DNA of 64,000 bases. It comes from Lucinisca nassula. Lineage: Eukaryota > Mollusca > Bivalvia > Lucinida > Lucinidae. Shown piece by piece: positions 41,451 to 52,006 of the stretch (the stretch's first letter is position 1; every line of letters begins with the position of its first letter). Under the pieces are notes generated by a model, which did no database searches, was not told where the DNA came from, and worked only from the letters and a program-made list of their open reading frames with translations. Made by a program: the position numbers and the translations under genes. The stretch spans positions 41,911,748 to 41,975,747 of the forward strand of contig OY757026.1 of the NCBI GenBank assembly GCA_963580285.1, written 5' to 3'.

Positions 41451-42260
41451 AAATTGTATTGCATTAACTGGTTATTGCGTTGAGAGCAACTTTTGATCAT
41501 TCTTCCGAAATACAATAAATGCCAAACAAAATTAAAGTCACAGGTTAAACAGATGTTCAACACATCAAAGTTATTTTCAGATTAAATCATAATTGTATAA
41601 AATATTAAACCATTTTGTGACATCTGATTTACTTCGGGTGAAATATCAAAGTGAAGAACATTTTGATATACTAGGCTGTACAGACAGATAATCCTGGAAA
41701 GGGATTACAACGTCAACGATTCTTACGAGGGTCATTTGAAAAGTTCTTAGCACGCCTAATTTGCGCGAGTACTAGGTCACACCCATTCTGTTTGATATCA
41801 TCTTAAAGGCCTATCTCACTGTTACTTTATGTTTATAATGTTATTAAAATATTGATATTGGTTCCGAAAGAAAATATTTTAACTGGAACACCTATTCGGT
41901 CAGGCTGTCACAGGAAATACCCAAATTTCAAAAACATTTTTTTCTGAGACAACAAGAAAGAACCACTGATATGGTCTGTGATAGTCTGGTGTTCTTTTAA
42001 CGCCGTAAAGACAAATGAAGAGACATGAATGCATAATACATGTACCTTATGCAATTTGTTTCAGACTTTAATTTCGATTACAGACGTCGGTGCATTCTAA
42101 GGCACAAGGTCTGTTCTGTTTATACCAAGGTCTTGTTCACTGAAAACATGCATACGTGTACACCTGTGGACAAAAAAATGGGCCTCATTCCATTTTGATT
42201 TGAAACAGGATTCAGTTATATTCTAAATCATGTACCATTATTTTCTTTACTCTATTAGTT
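41451..42260. other. no gene seen
   Basis: No exon, RNA gene or known repeat recognised. Confidence 0.4.
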
Positions 42261-42454
42261 ATACAAATATAATCGTCCCCCGCCCATAGGGGCTTGAAGA
42301 AAAAGATGGGCTGCATGATGCTTCCACGCAGAGCTAAAACCGACCGCACATGAGTACTGGTTAACAGCTTAGAGGATCTAAGCCTGACCAGGCATATCGG
42401 TGCGAGTCGAACCATCCGTGCTTATAAACCCTATTGGTTTCATTGGGCGACAGG

Positions 42455-42985
42455 GCTTGCTTTGCTTCCAAATGATCTAACTGTTCAGAACTTATTTATC
42501 TTCACTGCAGCTGGTGTTGTGCCGTGTGACAGCCGTAAAACGTCTCCCCGTACATCATCAAAGTGCAGATTATATTTTCTGGTCCTTTGGGATCATTGAC
42601 TTTATTTTGAATAATTTTGAAAATAGAGTTCTGCTTAAGCCTGCGCTAGAGCCTAGAGGGCGTGGCCGGTGTTGCACATTTCAATATTGGTCATGAACAG
42701 ACTCCATATAACCGAGTCTGCCATTTTTATTAGCTCGGCAGTTTTCGAAGAAAACGACGAGGTATTGTCAGAGCTCTGGTGTCGTCTGCGTCGTCGTTCG
42801 AAAACTTGGACATTTTATAATATCTCTGTCATTACTGAACATATTTACCTGAAACTCGGACTAGTTGTTCATTATGAAAAGGAGCTGCAGCCGAGCGTTG
42901 GCACCCGCATGCGGTGCTCTTGTTTATTTTGGTGTCTTCTTTGCTTTCAAGGGATCTAACAGTTCAAAACTTATTGCGAAGTAGT
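42455..42985 (+). mobile_element. hammerhead-retroelement relative without a ribozyme core
   Basis: CTTTGCTTCCAAATGATCTA at 42458 and CTTTGCTTTCAAGGGATCTA at 42945 are repeated unit starts. Between them are AGCTGGTGTTGTGCCGTGTG, GCCGTAAAACGTCTCCCCGT and TTCTGGTCCTTTGGGATCAT as in the 26.8-kb units. Where a hammerhead is expected (after AATTTTGAAAATA) the sequence is different and no CTGATGA is present. An AACAAGA-type element (42731-42924) is nested in it. Confidence 0.55.
42731..42924 (-). mobile_element. minimal AACAAGA-hairpin element without array
   Basis: Minus-strand 5' end AACAAGAGCACCGCATGCGG followed by GTGC (hairpin GCACCGCATGCGGGTGC). The 3' end (42731) has GACGACGCAGACGACACCAG and CGTTTTCTTCGAAAACTGCC with a final CGAGCTAA. 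At ~194 bp it is the smallest member of the shell family and has no tandem cargo. Confidence 0.65.
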
Positions 42986-43269
42986 TTCATCTCAATGTCG
43001 GGTAAAAAGGCCCACAAAATTGGAAGCAGCGTCTCCAAAATAACCTATACAGTGTTGACGGGGTCGTTAAACCTCAATCAAACAAAAACAATACATAGAA
43101 TTTAAAATAGTTTATTGTCGACTGGTATAAATTCAAATCCACAAAAAGGTGTTCATTCCACTGCCGCATCCTGCAGTGTCCAATCAAAACACATGTCATT
43201 CAAGACTATAAATTGGACCTAAGCTGGCATGAATGAAACAAGTATTGCTTGATCAAGATTTAGAATGGA

Positions 43270-43800
43270 CGAATGACGTCATTGATAAGTACTTCGGGTT
43301 TTGGTCTTATTTGTCTAAGTCGCGACGGTAGTAAAGGCGAGGATTGCGACCACCCAGTGGAATTCATTTCACTGACCCGTTCCAAGGCGGTTCTTCTGTC
43401 GCGGTTTATTTTTGTTATGGTTTGTCTTTGAGTGTGTGTATCGCTTATATTTTTGTTTCGGATAGCCCATTGGCCATTTTGTGGGAGAGTGACTGTCCTT
43501 TTGGCTTTCCACTATTGGTGTTTCCATTTGGGTCTGGTGAGTGAGTGTTTGAGTTTTACGTCTCACCAACAGCTAAGGTCATACGGAGTCGGGACCACGA
43601 TTTTAAAGACTCATCCGATTGCCTGGAGAAGCCCGGGATCGATCCTGCGACCCCTGGTTTACAGGGCGAGTAGCTTAACCACTACACCGTGGAGGCTTCT
43701 ATTGGGGTCAGGTTGTTTCATGTTTGTGTTTCGTTTCCTTTGGTGTCTCTGATGGGAGCTGTTGGTTGATTGTATCGATTCCTGATCATTGCCTTCCTTT
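43270..43800 (+). mobile_element. Penelope-like element 3' tail with a SINE inserted
   Basis: AAGTCGCGACGGTAGTAAAG, GGCGAGGATTGCGACCACC, TTCCAAGGCGGTTCTTCTGT, GGATAGCCCATTGGCCATTT, then a SINE, then TTTCCTTTGGTGTCTCTGAT and TTGTATCGATTCCTGATCAT. Longest tail copy outside 25-31 kb. Confidence 0.7.
43538..43700 (-). mobile_element. tRNA-derived SINE, family S2
   Basis: Minus-strand head GAAGCCTCCACGGTGTAGTG (box A region), CGCAGGATCGATCCCGGG (box B), body with CGTATGACCTTAGCTGTTGG and GTGAGACGTAAAACTC, and a CACTCACT-type end. Flanks ATTTGGGTCTGG (43526-43537) and ATTGGGGTCAGG (43701-43712) form a 12-bp target duplication with two differences. The body is the unit amplified at 57440-58860. Confidence 0.75.
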
Positions 43801-44577
43801 CTGTTTTGGATAGTTTTGTGTCAACATGTATATCTTGATTTCGAAAGCGTCCATATTTTATCAATGCTTTGCATAACGTCCTTTCACCCGGCGCAGACAC
43901 CTTGTCGTTGGTACCGGGGCTACGCCGCATTGTGCGGAACAAGGTGCGTGGACTTGTGGGCTTAAAGAGTGCCGTTTGATCAACTGAACAGCCTACCAGT
44001 GACGCCAGCCACAGACAGATGAGCCAACGCCGAAGACGCTAAGGTTAGTCTGCCTTTTATCGGAACTCGGGGCCTTTTTAAAGGCCACCTCAGTCAGACA
44101 TTCTGGCTAACACGATTTGCCATTCGGAATTGATCTCTTTCCATAGCCGCGATTTGCAGCCTACTATTTTTCTTCTGTAACTTACAGATCACTTTCGTTA
44201 TTATTGCACCGTGTCTGAGGCGAGAGTGATGCATCGACTCCGATGTATCAGTCCGTACGAAAGCCTTTTAGAAAGTGGGGCAACTAATCCTGGACATGCT
44301 CTAGGAGTAGCCCCATGTGTGCTTATAATGCCCGGTTACCTTAAAAACCTGTTTCAGTCAGGCAGTCCCCCACTGAAGGGACGTAAGGCAATACGGGCTG
44401 CAAGTGATTTATCCATATACGTTATATAGAGTCAGATATCATTTGAAATAGGTTGGCCGTTCATAATATGTCAATGGCGTGATTGACTGAGTCAGAATTA
44501 GGTTTTGTCATCAGAAAAGAGCAAAACGGATTAAAACCTTTATGGCTGTTTGATAAAAAAGAAGCATACACTCACGG
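43801..44577. other. no gene seen
   Basis: Moderately GC-rich around 43870-44060 but no splice-supported exon. Frames of 72-74 codons are unsupported. Confidence 0.35.
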
Positions 44578-45205
44578 TCATTTCATAACTTATCCATGTG
44601 ACATAGTGCTTTCTTTCAAATCTCGAAAACGGTTCTCTGATGAAAATATGTGATAAGTTTCTTATTTATACCCAAACATTAGTTGTGGGCGCTCGTTAGT
44701 GTCTCAATGAGGCGACTCTAACGAGTACCCAAAACCTAACTCTTGGAGCAGATTCAAAAACGATAGTGTATCCCCTGCTAACCTAACTTTTTCTCTTTAT
44801 AAAGTTTGATTAATAGGTTGGGTGTTCACTACACGAACTTGTTAACGTGATAGGGGGCGGGGGTATGATTTGGTCTGGCGCGGACCTGGTCCTCCGTCGG
44901 CTGTCTTCTTCATTCTAGTTAGATTTCACATTACGATAACTCACCCGTGCGACATAGTGCATTTTTTCACATGTTCAAAATGGCTACTTTTCTGATGAAA
45001 TTCCATAAATTTTTTATTTATACTGCTCTGTCTTTTTGCAGAAATAAGTATTTTTACTGCAAACATAGGTTGTGGGTTCTCGTTAGAACTGCCTTATTGA
45101 GGCGGTTCTCACGAGTACCCCTATGTCTTGCAGCAGAAATAAGAAAAATAATGTATACCCCGTAAGTCCCAGTTTTCTCTATACAAAATTGGGTTTAAGG
45201 GGATG
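44578..45205 (+). mobile_element. two tandem MITE family A copies with shared flank
   Basis: The flank GTCATTTCATAACTTATCCA..GACATAGTGC (44578) is repeated as TTTCACATTACGATAACTCA..GACATAGTGC (44928). Each is followed by GATGAAA, a TTTATTTATAC stretch and a family A core: 44655-44835 (GTGTCTCAATGAGGCGACTC, TAACGAGTACCC) and 45030-45205 (ATTGAGGCGGTTCTCACGAG, TACCCCTATGTCTTGCAGCA, palindrome CCCAGTTTTCTCTATACAAA). Period about 355 bp. Confidence 0.6.
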
Positions 45206-46224
45206 TTTATTATTAGGCTGACTTGTTCGCGTGATGACAGTTTCAGTGTTCAGGACATAACATTAACTTTGTAGACCCACATACGTCAGCACAGGATCTT
45301 AAATTATCGAGTTCATTCCCAGTGCTTAAAATCTTTCTTCAGTGACTATCGAGTTCATTCCCAGCGCTTAAAATCTTTCTTCAATGACTTGTCGGAATCA
45401 TGAACATGAGCCCTGTAAGTAGTATTTTAATTTACCCATTTTTGTCCTGAATATAATTTTTCGCCTTATATATAGCAGAAGCCCATTTCGAAATTTAGGG
45501 ATATAAGGTTGAGTTATTTGTATTTTCTTTTAAGGAAATGGCTTATCCTTTTGTAAACAGTGAGGGCACTGATCAGACGCCGCAAAATGAAAATGCGGCG
45601 TCTGATCTGTGTCTGCACTTTTTTCAGTGTCCCATTTTGGTGTGGGGGTGTCCCATCTAAAATGGGCAAATCGTTTATCAAACACCTTGTGCAATAACAT
45701 ATTTATCAAACTAGAGATCATACTAATATACCATTTCATATTAACGATATAATTGTTACACAGAATGTTAAATGGTGTTCTAAAATATGCTTTATGATGA
45801 TCATTTGTCGATAGTCTTATCTGATTAAAATGAAATACTTTCTGTAAAATACAAACTTTAATCAGATCCATCTCTGCATCACGTAAAATGGTCTTTTGTA
45901 AGTTTAAACTCGGCAAACGTCATTGCAGGGCTTGAGATAATGAGATAAGTTTCTATTCCGCCCATTTTATCTACAATATCCTGAGATACCTCGTTGTTGA
46001 ACTTCAGTCACACCAAAACCACCCACTCATTTCTCTCTCTCGAAGACACGGTTGTCGGAATAGTGCGGTCTTACGACGACCAAACGGGAGTACCAGCCTG
46101 GAACACCACATTCCCTGTTCTCACGACCACTTCCCAGCCACGTGCCAACACTGGGCATTGGGCCCGGAGTATAGAGATAAGCAAGGGACCTACCCCTCTG
46201 CTTTTTACCGGCAATCGAAAATCC
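45206..46224. other. no gene seen
   Basis: A repeated GAGTTCATTCCCAGYGCTTA, AAATCTTTCTTCA doublet at 45310 and 45350, and the palindrome GACGCCGCA/TGCGGCGTC at about 45577-45604. A 128-codon minus frame (45530-45916) has no supporting motif or splice signal and is left uncalled. Confidence 0.4.
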
Positions 46225-46478
46225 ATTGAACACATTAGGATAACATATCCATGTGAGAAAAGTATACACCAATGTGAGATAATTATATACCCACGTGAGA
46301 TAATCACATTCCCATGTAAGATAATTATATACTTATGTGAGATAATAATATACGAATGTGAGATAATTATATGCCTGTGTGATATAATTGCACACTCATG
46401 TGAGATCATTGCATACTCATGTGAGATAATTATATACCCATGTGAAATACAAAACTTACTCTAAACTCATGTAAGATA
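46225..46478. repeat. 21-bp minisatellite (left part)
   Basis: About 12 copies of CCATGTGAGATAATTATATA with one-base variants. Because 21 is a multiple of three the array is open on both strands, giving frames such as a repeated ISHxYII heptad. These are array artefacts unless expressed. Confidence 0.85.
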
Positions 46479-46722
46479 ATATGAGCCCCGCCAAGCGAAT
46501 TTGGGTCTTCGAGCATTCCGTCATGACAAATTTTAACTGCGCATGCCCAGCCATTCAGAGGGGCCAGGGATATGGCTTTCTGTCTGAAGGTTCCTCTTGA
46601 TTCACTGCTTGTATGATCGAGCAGCGAAGGTTCTGGCGAGACTGCGCGGATGCGCAGGCTCGCCTGAACCTTCGCTGCTTGCATAGGCGATAAGTACCAA
46701 AACCGCTTGACGGGGCCCATAT
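46479..46722. mobile_element. MITE family D in the minisatellite, with strong internal hairpin
   Basis: Left end ATGAGCCCCGCCAAGCGAAT, right end (reverse complement) ATATGGGCCCCGTCAAGCGG. The centre is a 56-base hairpin GCAGCGAAGGTTCTGGCGAG, ACTGCGC, GGA, TGCGCAGGCTCGCCTGAACC, TTCGCTGC. It splits the 21-bp minisatellite, so the empty site is predictable. Confidence 0.75.
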
Positions 46723-47040
46723 CATAACCATGTGAGATACAAAACTTACTCTTAACCCATGTAAGATAAAAACATAACCACGTGAGATACAAACAGACTC
46801 ATGTTTGATAATTATATTCACATTTAAGACTATAAATACCCATGTAAGATAATAACACACCCGTGTGAGACAATTGTATACCCATGTTAGACAATTACAT
46901 ACCCACATGAGTTAACATAATATACTTGTATACCCACGTGATATAATTATACTGCCATTGGAGATAATTACATACCCACGTGAGATAATGACATACCCAT
47001 GTGGATAATCATATATCCGCATGTGAGACAATTACATTCT
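46723..47040. repeat. 21-bp minisatellite (right part)
   Basis: Continuation of the 46225 array: CATGTGAGATACAAA and CCCATGTAAGATAATAACAC variants, about 14 units, more diverged. One further unit is at 47197-47212. Confidence 0.8.
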
Positions 47041-47196
47041 CAGTTTCTGTCGAAAGAATGTGGACTGTACTGGTCAACCGCTTACGTATAAGCTTGCCCA
47101 GGAAAAGGGAGGGTAGGTAAACTGACCGGCTGAAAAATGACCTAAAATAGTCTTGACTGGGCCGTTTAACTCCAATACAAACAAACAAACAAACAT
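47041..47196 (+). mobile_element. SINE-like family B fragment
   Basis: GCTTGCCCAGGAAAAGGGAG, AAAATGACCTAAAATAGTCT, TTGACTGGGCCGTTTAACTC and a CAAA repeat tail. Internally deleted. Confidence 0.5.
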
Positions 47197-47279
47197 ACCC
47201 ATGTGAGATAAAACCTCCTTTCGTTACCCTTAAATTATTTCATTTCTGATGAAAATAGGTTATATAGGCCTATGTTCCT

Positions 47280-47480
47280 TGGTTGTAACGTTATTCCAGA
47301 CACACTGTTGGTGCTCGTTAGAACCGCCTCATGATTTCTATATTTACCTAAATACCTTAATTGTAGGTACACGTTAGAACCGCCTAGACGGTTCAAACGA
47401 GCGCCGCAAACCCACAATTTATGCTTCGGAGCCAAAGCATGGAAAATGTTAACCATTTTAAACCCCACTTTCCGAAGTAT
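47280..47480 (-). mobile_element. MITE family A fragment
   Basis: GGTGCTCGTTAGAACCGCCT, GGTACACGTTAGAACCGCCT, AGACGGTTCAAACGAGCGCC, CACAATTTATGCTTCGGAGC and ACCCCACTTTCCGAAG: a rearranged core with a doubled arm. Confidence 0.55.
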
Positions 47481-47757
47481 TTTCTTACATGCTTTTGAAT
47501 GAAAAATAGAGATTTCTCATGAAATCGAAATCGATATCGTCACTCCAAACAGTGAAGATACGATTTATGGATTTTCACTGTTTGTGAATTCGACATACCG
47601 TCGAAAAAATAGCACAGACACATGTATAGCCTACTGTGTTTATTCGATGTGAATTAGCATTACGTAAATAGTGTGTCAGATTTTTTTCCCGCTCGTTCAC
47701 ACGTCATTGATGATGTCACTTTAAGCGCCGATGTGACGTTATTAGTGCACGCGGCGC

Positions 47758-47935
47758 CAGATAACCTACACCTAATTGCAAATTTCTAGCCCCAAATCGC
47801 ATTTTCAAACTCAAAGCGGTGACCTTCGAAAACAATATCTCAAACAAAACGGCATCCTTTCATCCTGCACCTAGTAACACGAATCGTTGTACGCAAGCGG
47901 TTCGACTCAGCCAATCTGATAACAGCAAGTCTTAG
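47758..47935 (+). pseudogene. partial duplicate of the exon at 52953-53212
   Basis: TPNCKFLAPN-x-IFKLKAVTF is encoded here on the plus strand and at 53148-53207 on the minus strand, with about 94% identity over ~65 bp at the DNA level including silent sites. After that the two diverge: this copy reads ENNISNKTASFHPAPSNTNR and reaches a TAG. An AG precedes both at a similar place. Probably a duplicated or transposed exon fragment. Confidence 0.4.
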
Positions 47936-48270
47936 CACCGCCCATCACGTGTACGTGACATTCATCACTTCAACTGACAGGCTTACTTGACGTTCAAGAT
48001 GACCGCATGACTAAAAAAAATAAAAATAAATAAATAAATAAATAAAAATGGAATGAAACGAAAATCAATCGAGCGATCACCTCCTTTTCTTGAATCAGAA
48101 TATTTACTGACATTTTGAGTTTACATCTGGCGGACACTTAGAGATTACGAACTGAAGTTTATGTCATAAAATTCTAAATTGAATTTTAATAATCCAAGCG
48201 GCGTCACGCAAAAATGTCTTCAGCGTATCTCCGTAAAGTCAAAACATAAAGGTGAAGGCACAGCCTCTTA
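47936..48270. other. no gene; short TAAA microsatellite
   Basis: AAATAAATAAATAAATAAAT at about 48026-48046. Nothing else recognised. Confidence 0.5.
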
Positions 48271-48274
48271 CGAG

Positions 48275-48405
48275 GGCAGCGCTGTTGCTCTTTCTGGTGT
48301 GCGAACATTGAACACTGACGAGACAGCATGGGTGCGCAGGATCATCTGAGTCTTCGCTGATCGCAAATACGCTAATGATCCGTTCTGCATGACAAAGTGT
48401 TGCCG
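48275..48405. mobile_element. MITE family E fragment
   Basis: GGGTGCGCAGGATCATCTGA, GTCTTCGCTGATCGCAAATA resembles the interior of the element at 48528-48683 (CTGATCAGCCTGTGC / ACTTCGCTG). Confidence 0.45.
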
Positions 48406-48527
48406 ATAAGTTCATGACGACACATTCATTTCCACCCTCACGCGTCCATCCCAATGTAGATCTCGGGAAAAACAAGAATTTTTACATGACTGGAACACAG
48501 TTTGTTTGCATGACCTGCAAGAGCGAT

Positions 48528-48683
48528 ATGAGCCGGGGCACAGCATTTCCTATAATATTGTATGTGCGCCCAGAGAAGACTGATCAGCCTGTGCATACAC
48601 ACAGTCTGGTCAGAGACTTCGCTGTCCGCCTGCTTCGCTGGACGTACAGGCGATCTTATAGGAAATGCTCTGCCCCGGCTCAT
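48528..48683. mobile_element. MITE family E, 156 bp with 28-bp TIRs
   Basis: ATGAGCCGGGGCACAGCATT, TCCTATAA at the left; TTATAGGA, AATGCTCTGCCCCGGCTCAT at the right. The interior palindrome GAAGACTGATCAGCCTGTGC / AGTCTGGTCAGAGACTTCGC. No coding capacity. Confidence 0.8.
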
Positions 48684-48809
48684 AATCGGAAACACTGTAT
48701 GCCAAACAATTTTTTTCTGTGTACATACGGATTCATTCAGCCGCTTCCTTTATTCGGCGCATATTAAAGATTCTCCAAACCTGGTCGGTTTGATGTCCCC
48801 TCACAGTTT

Positions 48810-49055
48810 TTTTTTTGTTTTTTTTTTTTTTTTTTTGTTTTGGTTTTACGACCCTTTCAAGATTATTTCACTCATATCGAGCCGATCGTTAATCAGAGGT
48901 GGGCGAAAACCGGAGTACCCGGAGAAAAACCACCTGACCTTCCGTTGCAGAACTTGGCGTCTCACATGTGACCCGAGCGAGGCTCGAACCACAGCGGTGA
49001 GAGACCTAATGATCAAGAGTCAGCGCTCTTAACCACTAGGCCACGGAGGCCCGTT
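48810..49055 (-). mobile_element. tRNA-derived SINE, family S1, full length
   Basis: Same structure as 40646-40888 with a long interrupted poly-T at the left. The exact target duplication CCCTCACAGTTT is at 48798-48809 and 49056-49067. The head reads GGCCTCCGTGGCCTAGTGGT with GGTTCGAGCC. Confidence 0.9.
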
Positions 49056-49109
49056 CCCTCACAGTTTGGACAAGTCTATTTCCAATTTTAGGAAAGAGGT
49101 GTCTATTTT

Positions 49110-49960
49110 ATATTATGTGCCCCCACCAGCGGTGAAGAGGGACATACTGTTGTCGGTGTGTATCTCGTTGGCGTTAGCGTGGACGTGACAATTTCTTGTG
49201 CGCACATTAACTCTTGAACGGGTTAGCGGATTTTCATCAAACTTGCAGGAATATATCATTGGAATTAGCGTAGGAGGTGATCAAATTTTGTTTACATTGA
49301 CTTTTTTTTTTCAAGGTCACCATGGGATTAAAATGGGCAAACTTCAGCCTAATTAATCTTGTATGTATCTGTTGAAGGATTTTCATTAAACTTGCAGTGA
49401 CACTTCATTGAAATATGCTTAAGAGCTGATTAGAGTTTAGTGACATTAATCTCATTTTCAAGGTCACCACAGGGCAAATTTAAGCCAAATTAAGTGTGTG
49501 TGTGTATTTTATATCAGGAACCTTTTGGAAGATTCTTTCCAGACTTGTTTGTATACATCACTGTGACAAGTCAAATAGTTGAATAGGTTTGTGATCTTGA
49601 CCTTATTTGTAAGGTCAGCAAAGGATTAAAATCATTAAATTTCAGTCAAATCCTACATGAGTGCGCGTTATCGCAGGAAACGTTGGATAGATTCCCATCA
49701 GAAAGGCATAGCACTGGAATAGATAAAGAGTTGATTCAGATTTGGAGACCATGACATTTTCAAGGTCAGTTTGGGTCTAAACTTGTCAAATTTCAGTCAC
49801 TGTAGGCTTGTTTGCAAAGTATCTTAGGGGGATTCTCATCAAACTTGCATAGATCTATCATTGCTACAGGCCAATGCATTGAATAAGTCTGGATGACCTT
49901 GATCTCATTTTAAAGGTCATGTCTTAAAACATTCAGGCTGGCTGATTGGGGACAACTGCT
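49110..49960 (+). repeat. degenerate ~150-bp tandem repeat element
   Basis: The shell-like start TGTGCCCCCACCAGCGGTGA, AGAGGGACATA is followed by about five diverged units with TCATCAAACTTGCAG, TTTTCAAGGTCACC and AAATTTCAGTCAAAT. Resembles the other tandem-repeat-carrying elements but with the most decayed units. Confidence 0.55.
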
Positions 49961-50390
49961 TTCTTTGAAAACAATTATAGGTATTATTATTATTATCATT
50001 ATTATTATTAATTTATTTTTATTATATTATAATTAATTTATGTATTTCGTTAACATCGTGGCAACTCTGGTCATATGCCGTGCTTTGTTGCGTAAACTTT
50101 GTTTGCTTTTGTACTTATATGAGCCCTCAGATCATTGAGTCACTTGATGGTGAACTTGGTGGACATTATAATCATTCCAGAGTCTTTGTTTGGTGCAAAC
50201 CGAGTTACTCGTCATGGGCATCCAAAAAGGGTATGCTTTTCTGGAACTCCTGTTCCGTCTTGTTCCGAATGTTAACGTGACGCATTTTAGAGTCTCATTT
50301 CACAGTATTCCTTTATGTTCTTTTTTAGTCGGAGAACGTATCAGTGTCCCCGACTAAAACGTTTTCATGACAATGCACCAATACATCTGC
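49961..50390. other. no gene; ATT microsatellite at 49980-50035
   Basis: ATTATTATTATTATCATTAT run, then unique sequence. A palindrome TTTAGTCGGAGAAC / GTCCCCGACTAAA at 50324-50360. Confidence 0.45.
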
Positions 50391-50392
50391 CG

Positions 50393-50670
50393 GCCCCCGC
50401 CCATCGGGGCTTGGAGAAATATATGGGCTGCATGGTGCTTTAATGCAGAGCTGAATCCGACCCACACACGAGTACTGGTAAACTACTTAGAGGATCTAAG
50501 CCTGCCCAGGCAAATCGATGTGTATCGGGCCGTCCATTCTTATAAACCCTATTGGTTTCATTGGGCGACAGGGCTTGAGATGTCATTTCATCTCAATGTC
50601 GGGTAAAAGTCCCACAAAATTGGAAGCAACGTCTCCAAAATGACATTTACAGTATTGACTTGACCCGTCA
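50393..50670 (+). mobile_element. SINE-like dispersed family B copy
   Basis: CCCCCGCCCATCGGGGCTTG, GGGCTGCATGGTGCTTTAAT, AGGATCTAAGCCTGCCCAGG, TGTCATTTCATCTCAATGTC, GGAAGCAACGTCTCCAAAAT. The CAAA tail is missing. Confidence 0.75.
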
Positions 50671-50814
50671 TCCAGTTCAATCATTAGTTTTCACTAGGGG
50701 TAAGAAAGAATATGGCGTGTTCCATTAGGATAACGTACCTAAGCAATACACTGCTTCGTTCCATGGTTCTAGCAATGGCATTTATCGGATGACAAAGTTC
50801 TTAATTATCCCCCA

Positions 50815-51275
50815 CACATAGGTGCTCGTTAGGACCTCCGTTAGAACCGCCTCAGTGAGTATGTGGCGGTTCTAACGAGCACCCACATCGGAGTAGAAAC
50901 ATTATGTTAACAAGTCAATGAAATCTATACTCTGGTAAACCCCGCTTAATATAGGGAAAAGTGGGGTTTACAGAAGTATACATCGTTGTCTTATCTCTGC
51001 CCCAAAACAGAGATTGTGGATACGCGTCAATATCGCAGTTATAAAGGCGTATCCACAATCTATGTTTTGGGCGGACAATGAGGTGGTTATAACGAGTACC
51101 CACAATTTATGTTTTGGGCAGAAATAAGAAAACTATTACCAATTATCACTTGATACATGCCATTTTCTTGACCTTATCTCATAAAGGCAAGTTATCCTAA
51201 TGATAAGAAAAGTAATGTATACCCGTGTTAACTCCACTTTTTCCCAATATAAAGTGGGGTTTGCCGGGGGTGGTG
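50815..51275 (+). mobile_element. MITE family A, compound (two or three cores)
   Basis: First core 50818-50890 (GTTAGAACCGCCTCAGTGAG, GTGGCGGTTCTAACGAGCAC), palindrome CCCCGCTTAATATAGGGAAA / GTGGGGTTTACAGAAG at 50940-50975, second core 51005-51125 (AACAGAGATTGTGGATACGC, GGTTATAACGAGTACCCACA), third partial 51200-51270 (TAACTCCACTTTTTCCCAAT / AAAGTGGGGTTTGCC). Tandem or nested copies. Confidence 0.6.
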
Positions 51276-51666
51276 TTAATGTGGTGTGTGCGTCGGGTAC
51301 TCCTCAGCAAATGGTAAAAGTACGTCACTCGGCTGGGGTATTTCGGGCCAACCTATTCCACCCCCTGCTTATCCGAGCATGAAATTTGAAATGGTGACAT
51401 AATCTAGCCTGTGTAAAAATATCCTGATAAGTCGAGTTGAAATTCAAAGACCTGAAACAGTAATGGCAACCGGCCCCCGCCAATAGGGGCTTGGAGAAAT
51501 ATATGGGCTGCATGATGCTACCACGCAGAGCTGAATCCGGCCCGCACACTAGTACTGGTATACAGCTTAGAGGATCTAAGCCTGTCCAGGAACCGGGGTG
51601 CAAGGCGGGCCGTCCATGCTAATATTAAAACCCTATTGGTTTTGTCACAGGGTTGGAAAAAGAACA

Positions 51667-51739
51667 TGGCTCGACCGGGACTCGAACCCAGGGCCTTTCG
51701 CATACCGTGCGAACACTCTACCGACTGAGCTACCGAGCC
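51667..51739 (-). tRNA. tRNA-like gene in left terminal repeat (Thr GGT anticodon position)
   Basis: 73 nt forming a full cloverleaf. The acceptor stem GGCTCGG pairs with TCGAGCC, the D arm is GCTCAGTCGGTAGAGT, the anticodon arm is TTCGC-ACGGTAT-GCGAA, and the T arm is CTGGG-TTCGAGT-CCCGG. GGT lies at the anticodon, but position 33 is C instead of T, which argues against a working decoder. No CCA is encoded beyond a single A. Confidence 0.65.
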
Positions 51740-51933
51740 ACACGGTCGACCTGCTACATTTTCCCCCTGCTTAATTAGATTCGTCCCGAATCCCTTCTCA
51801 TGAAATTCGTCCCGAATCTCTAAGTCCTATCCAGTCCGGATGCGAGACTTATTTTCATACTATTTCATGCTCTCAGACGCGGTGCTGGACCCCCACACTG
51901 GCCACCAAATGTCACAGGGTTGGAAAAAGAACA

Positions 51934-52006
51934 TGGCTCGACCGGGACTCGAACCCAGGGCCTTTCGCATACCGTGCGAACACTCTACCGACTGAGCTAC
52001 CGAGCC
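51934..52006 (-). tRNA. tRNA-like gene in right terminal repeat
   Basis: Appears identical to the copy at 51667-51739, 267 bp away, and lies inside the second terminal repeat. Box A (TAGCTCAGTCGG) and box B (GGTTCGAGTCC) are intact, so Pol III transcription is plausible. Confidence 0.65.

Larger units (their letters stand above)
42265..43090 (+). mobile_element. SINE-like family B copy split by a retroelement unit
   Basis: Left part 42268-42455 (CCCCCGCCCATAGGGGCTTG to GGGCGACAGGGCTTG), right part 42985-43090 (TCATCTCAATGTCGGGTAAA to TTAAACCTCAATCAAACAAA). The gap holds a 530-bp unit related to the hammerhead retroelements. Confidence 0.65.

Noticed and set aside
46071..46908. Heptad-repeat ORFs on both strands
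   Set aside because: They arise from a 21-bp minisatellite whose unit is a multiple of three; open frames appear on both strands and overlap a MITE.
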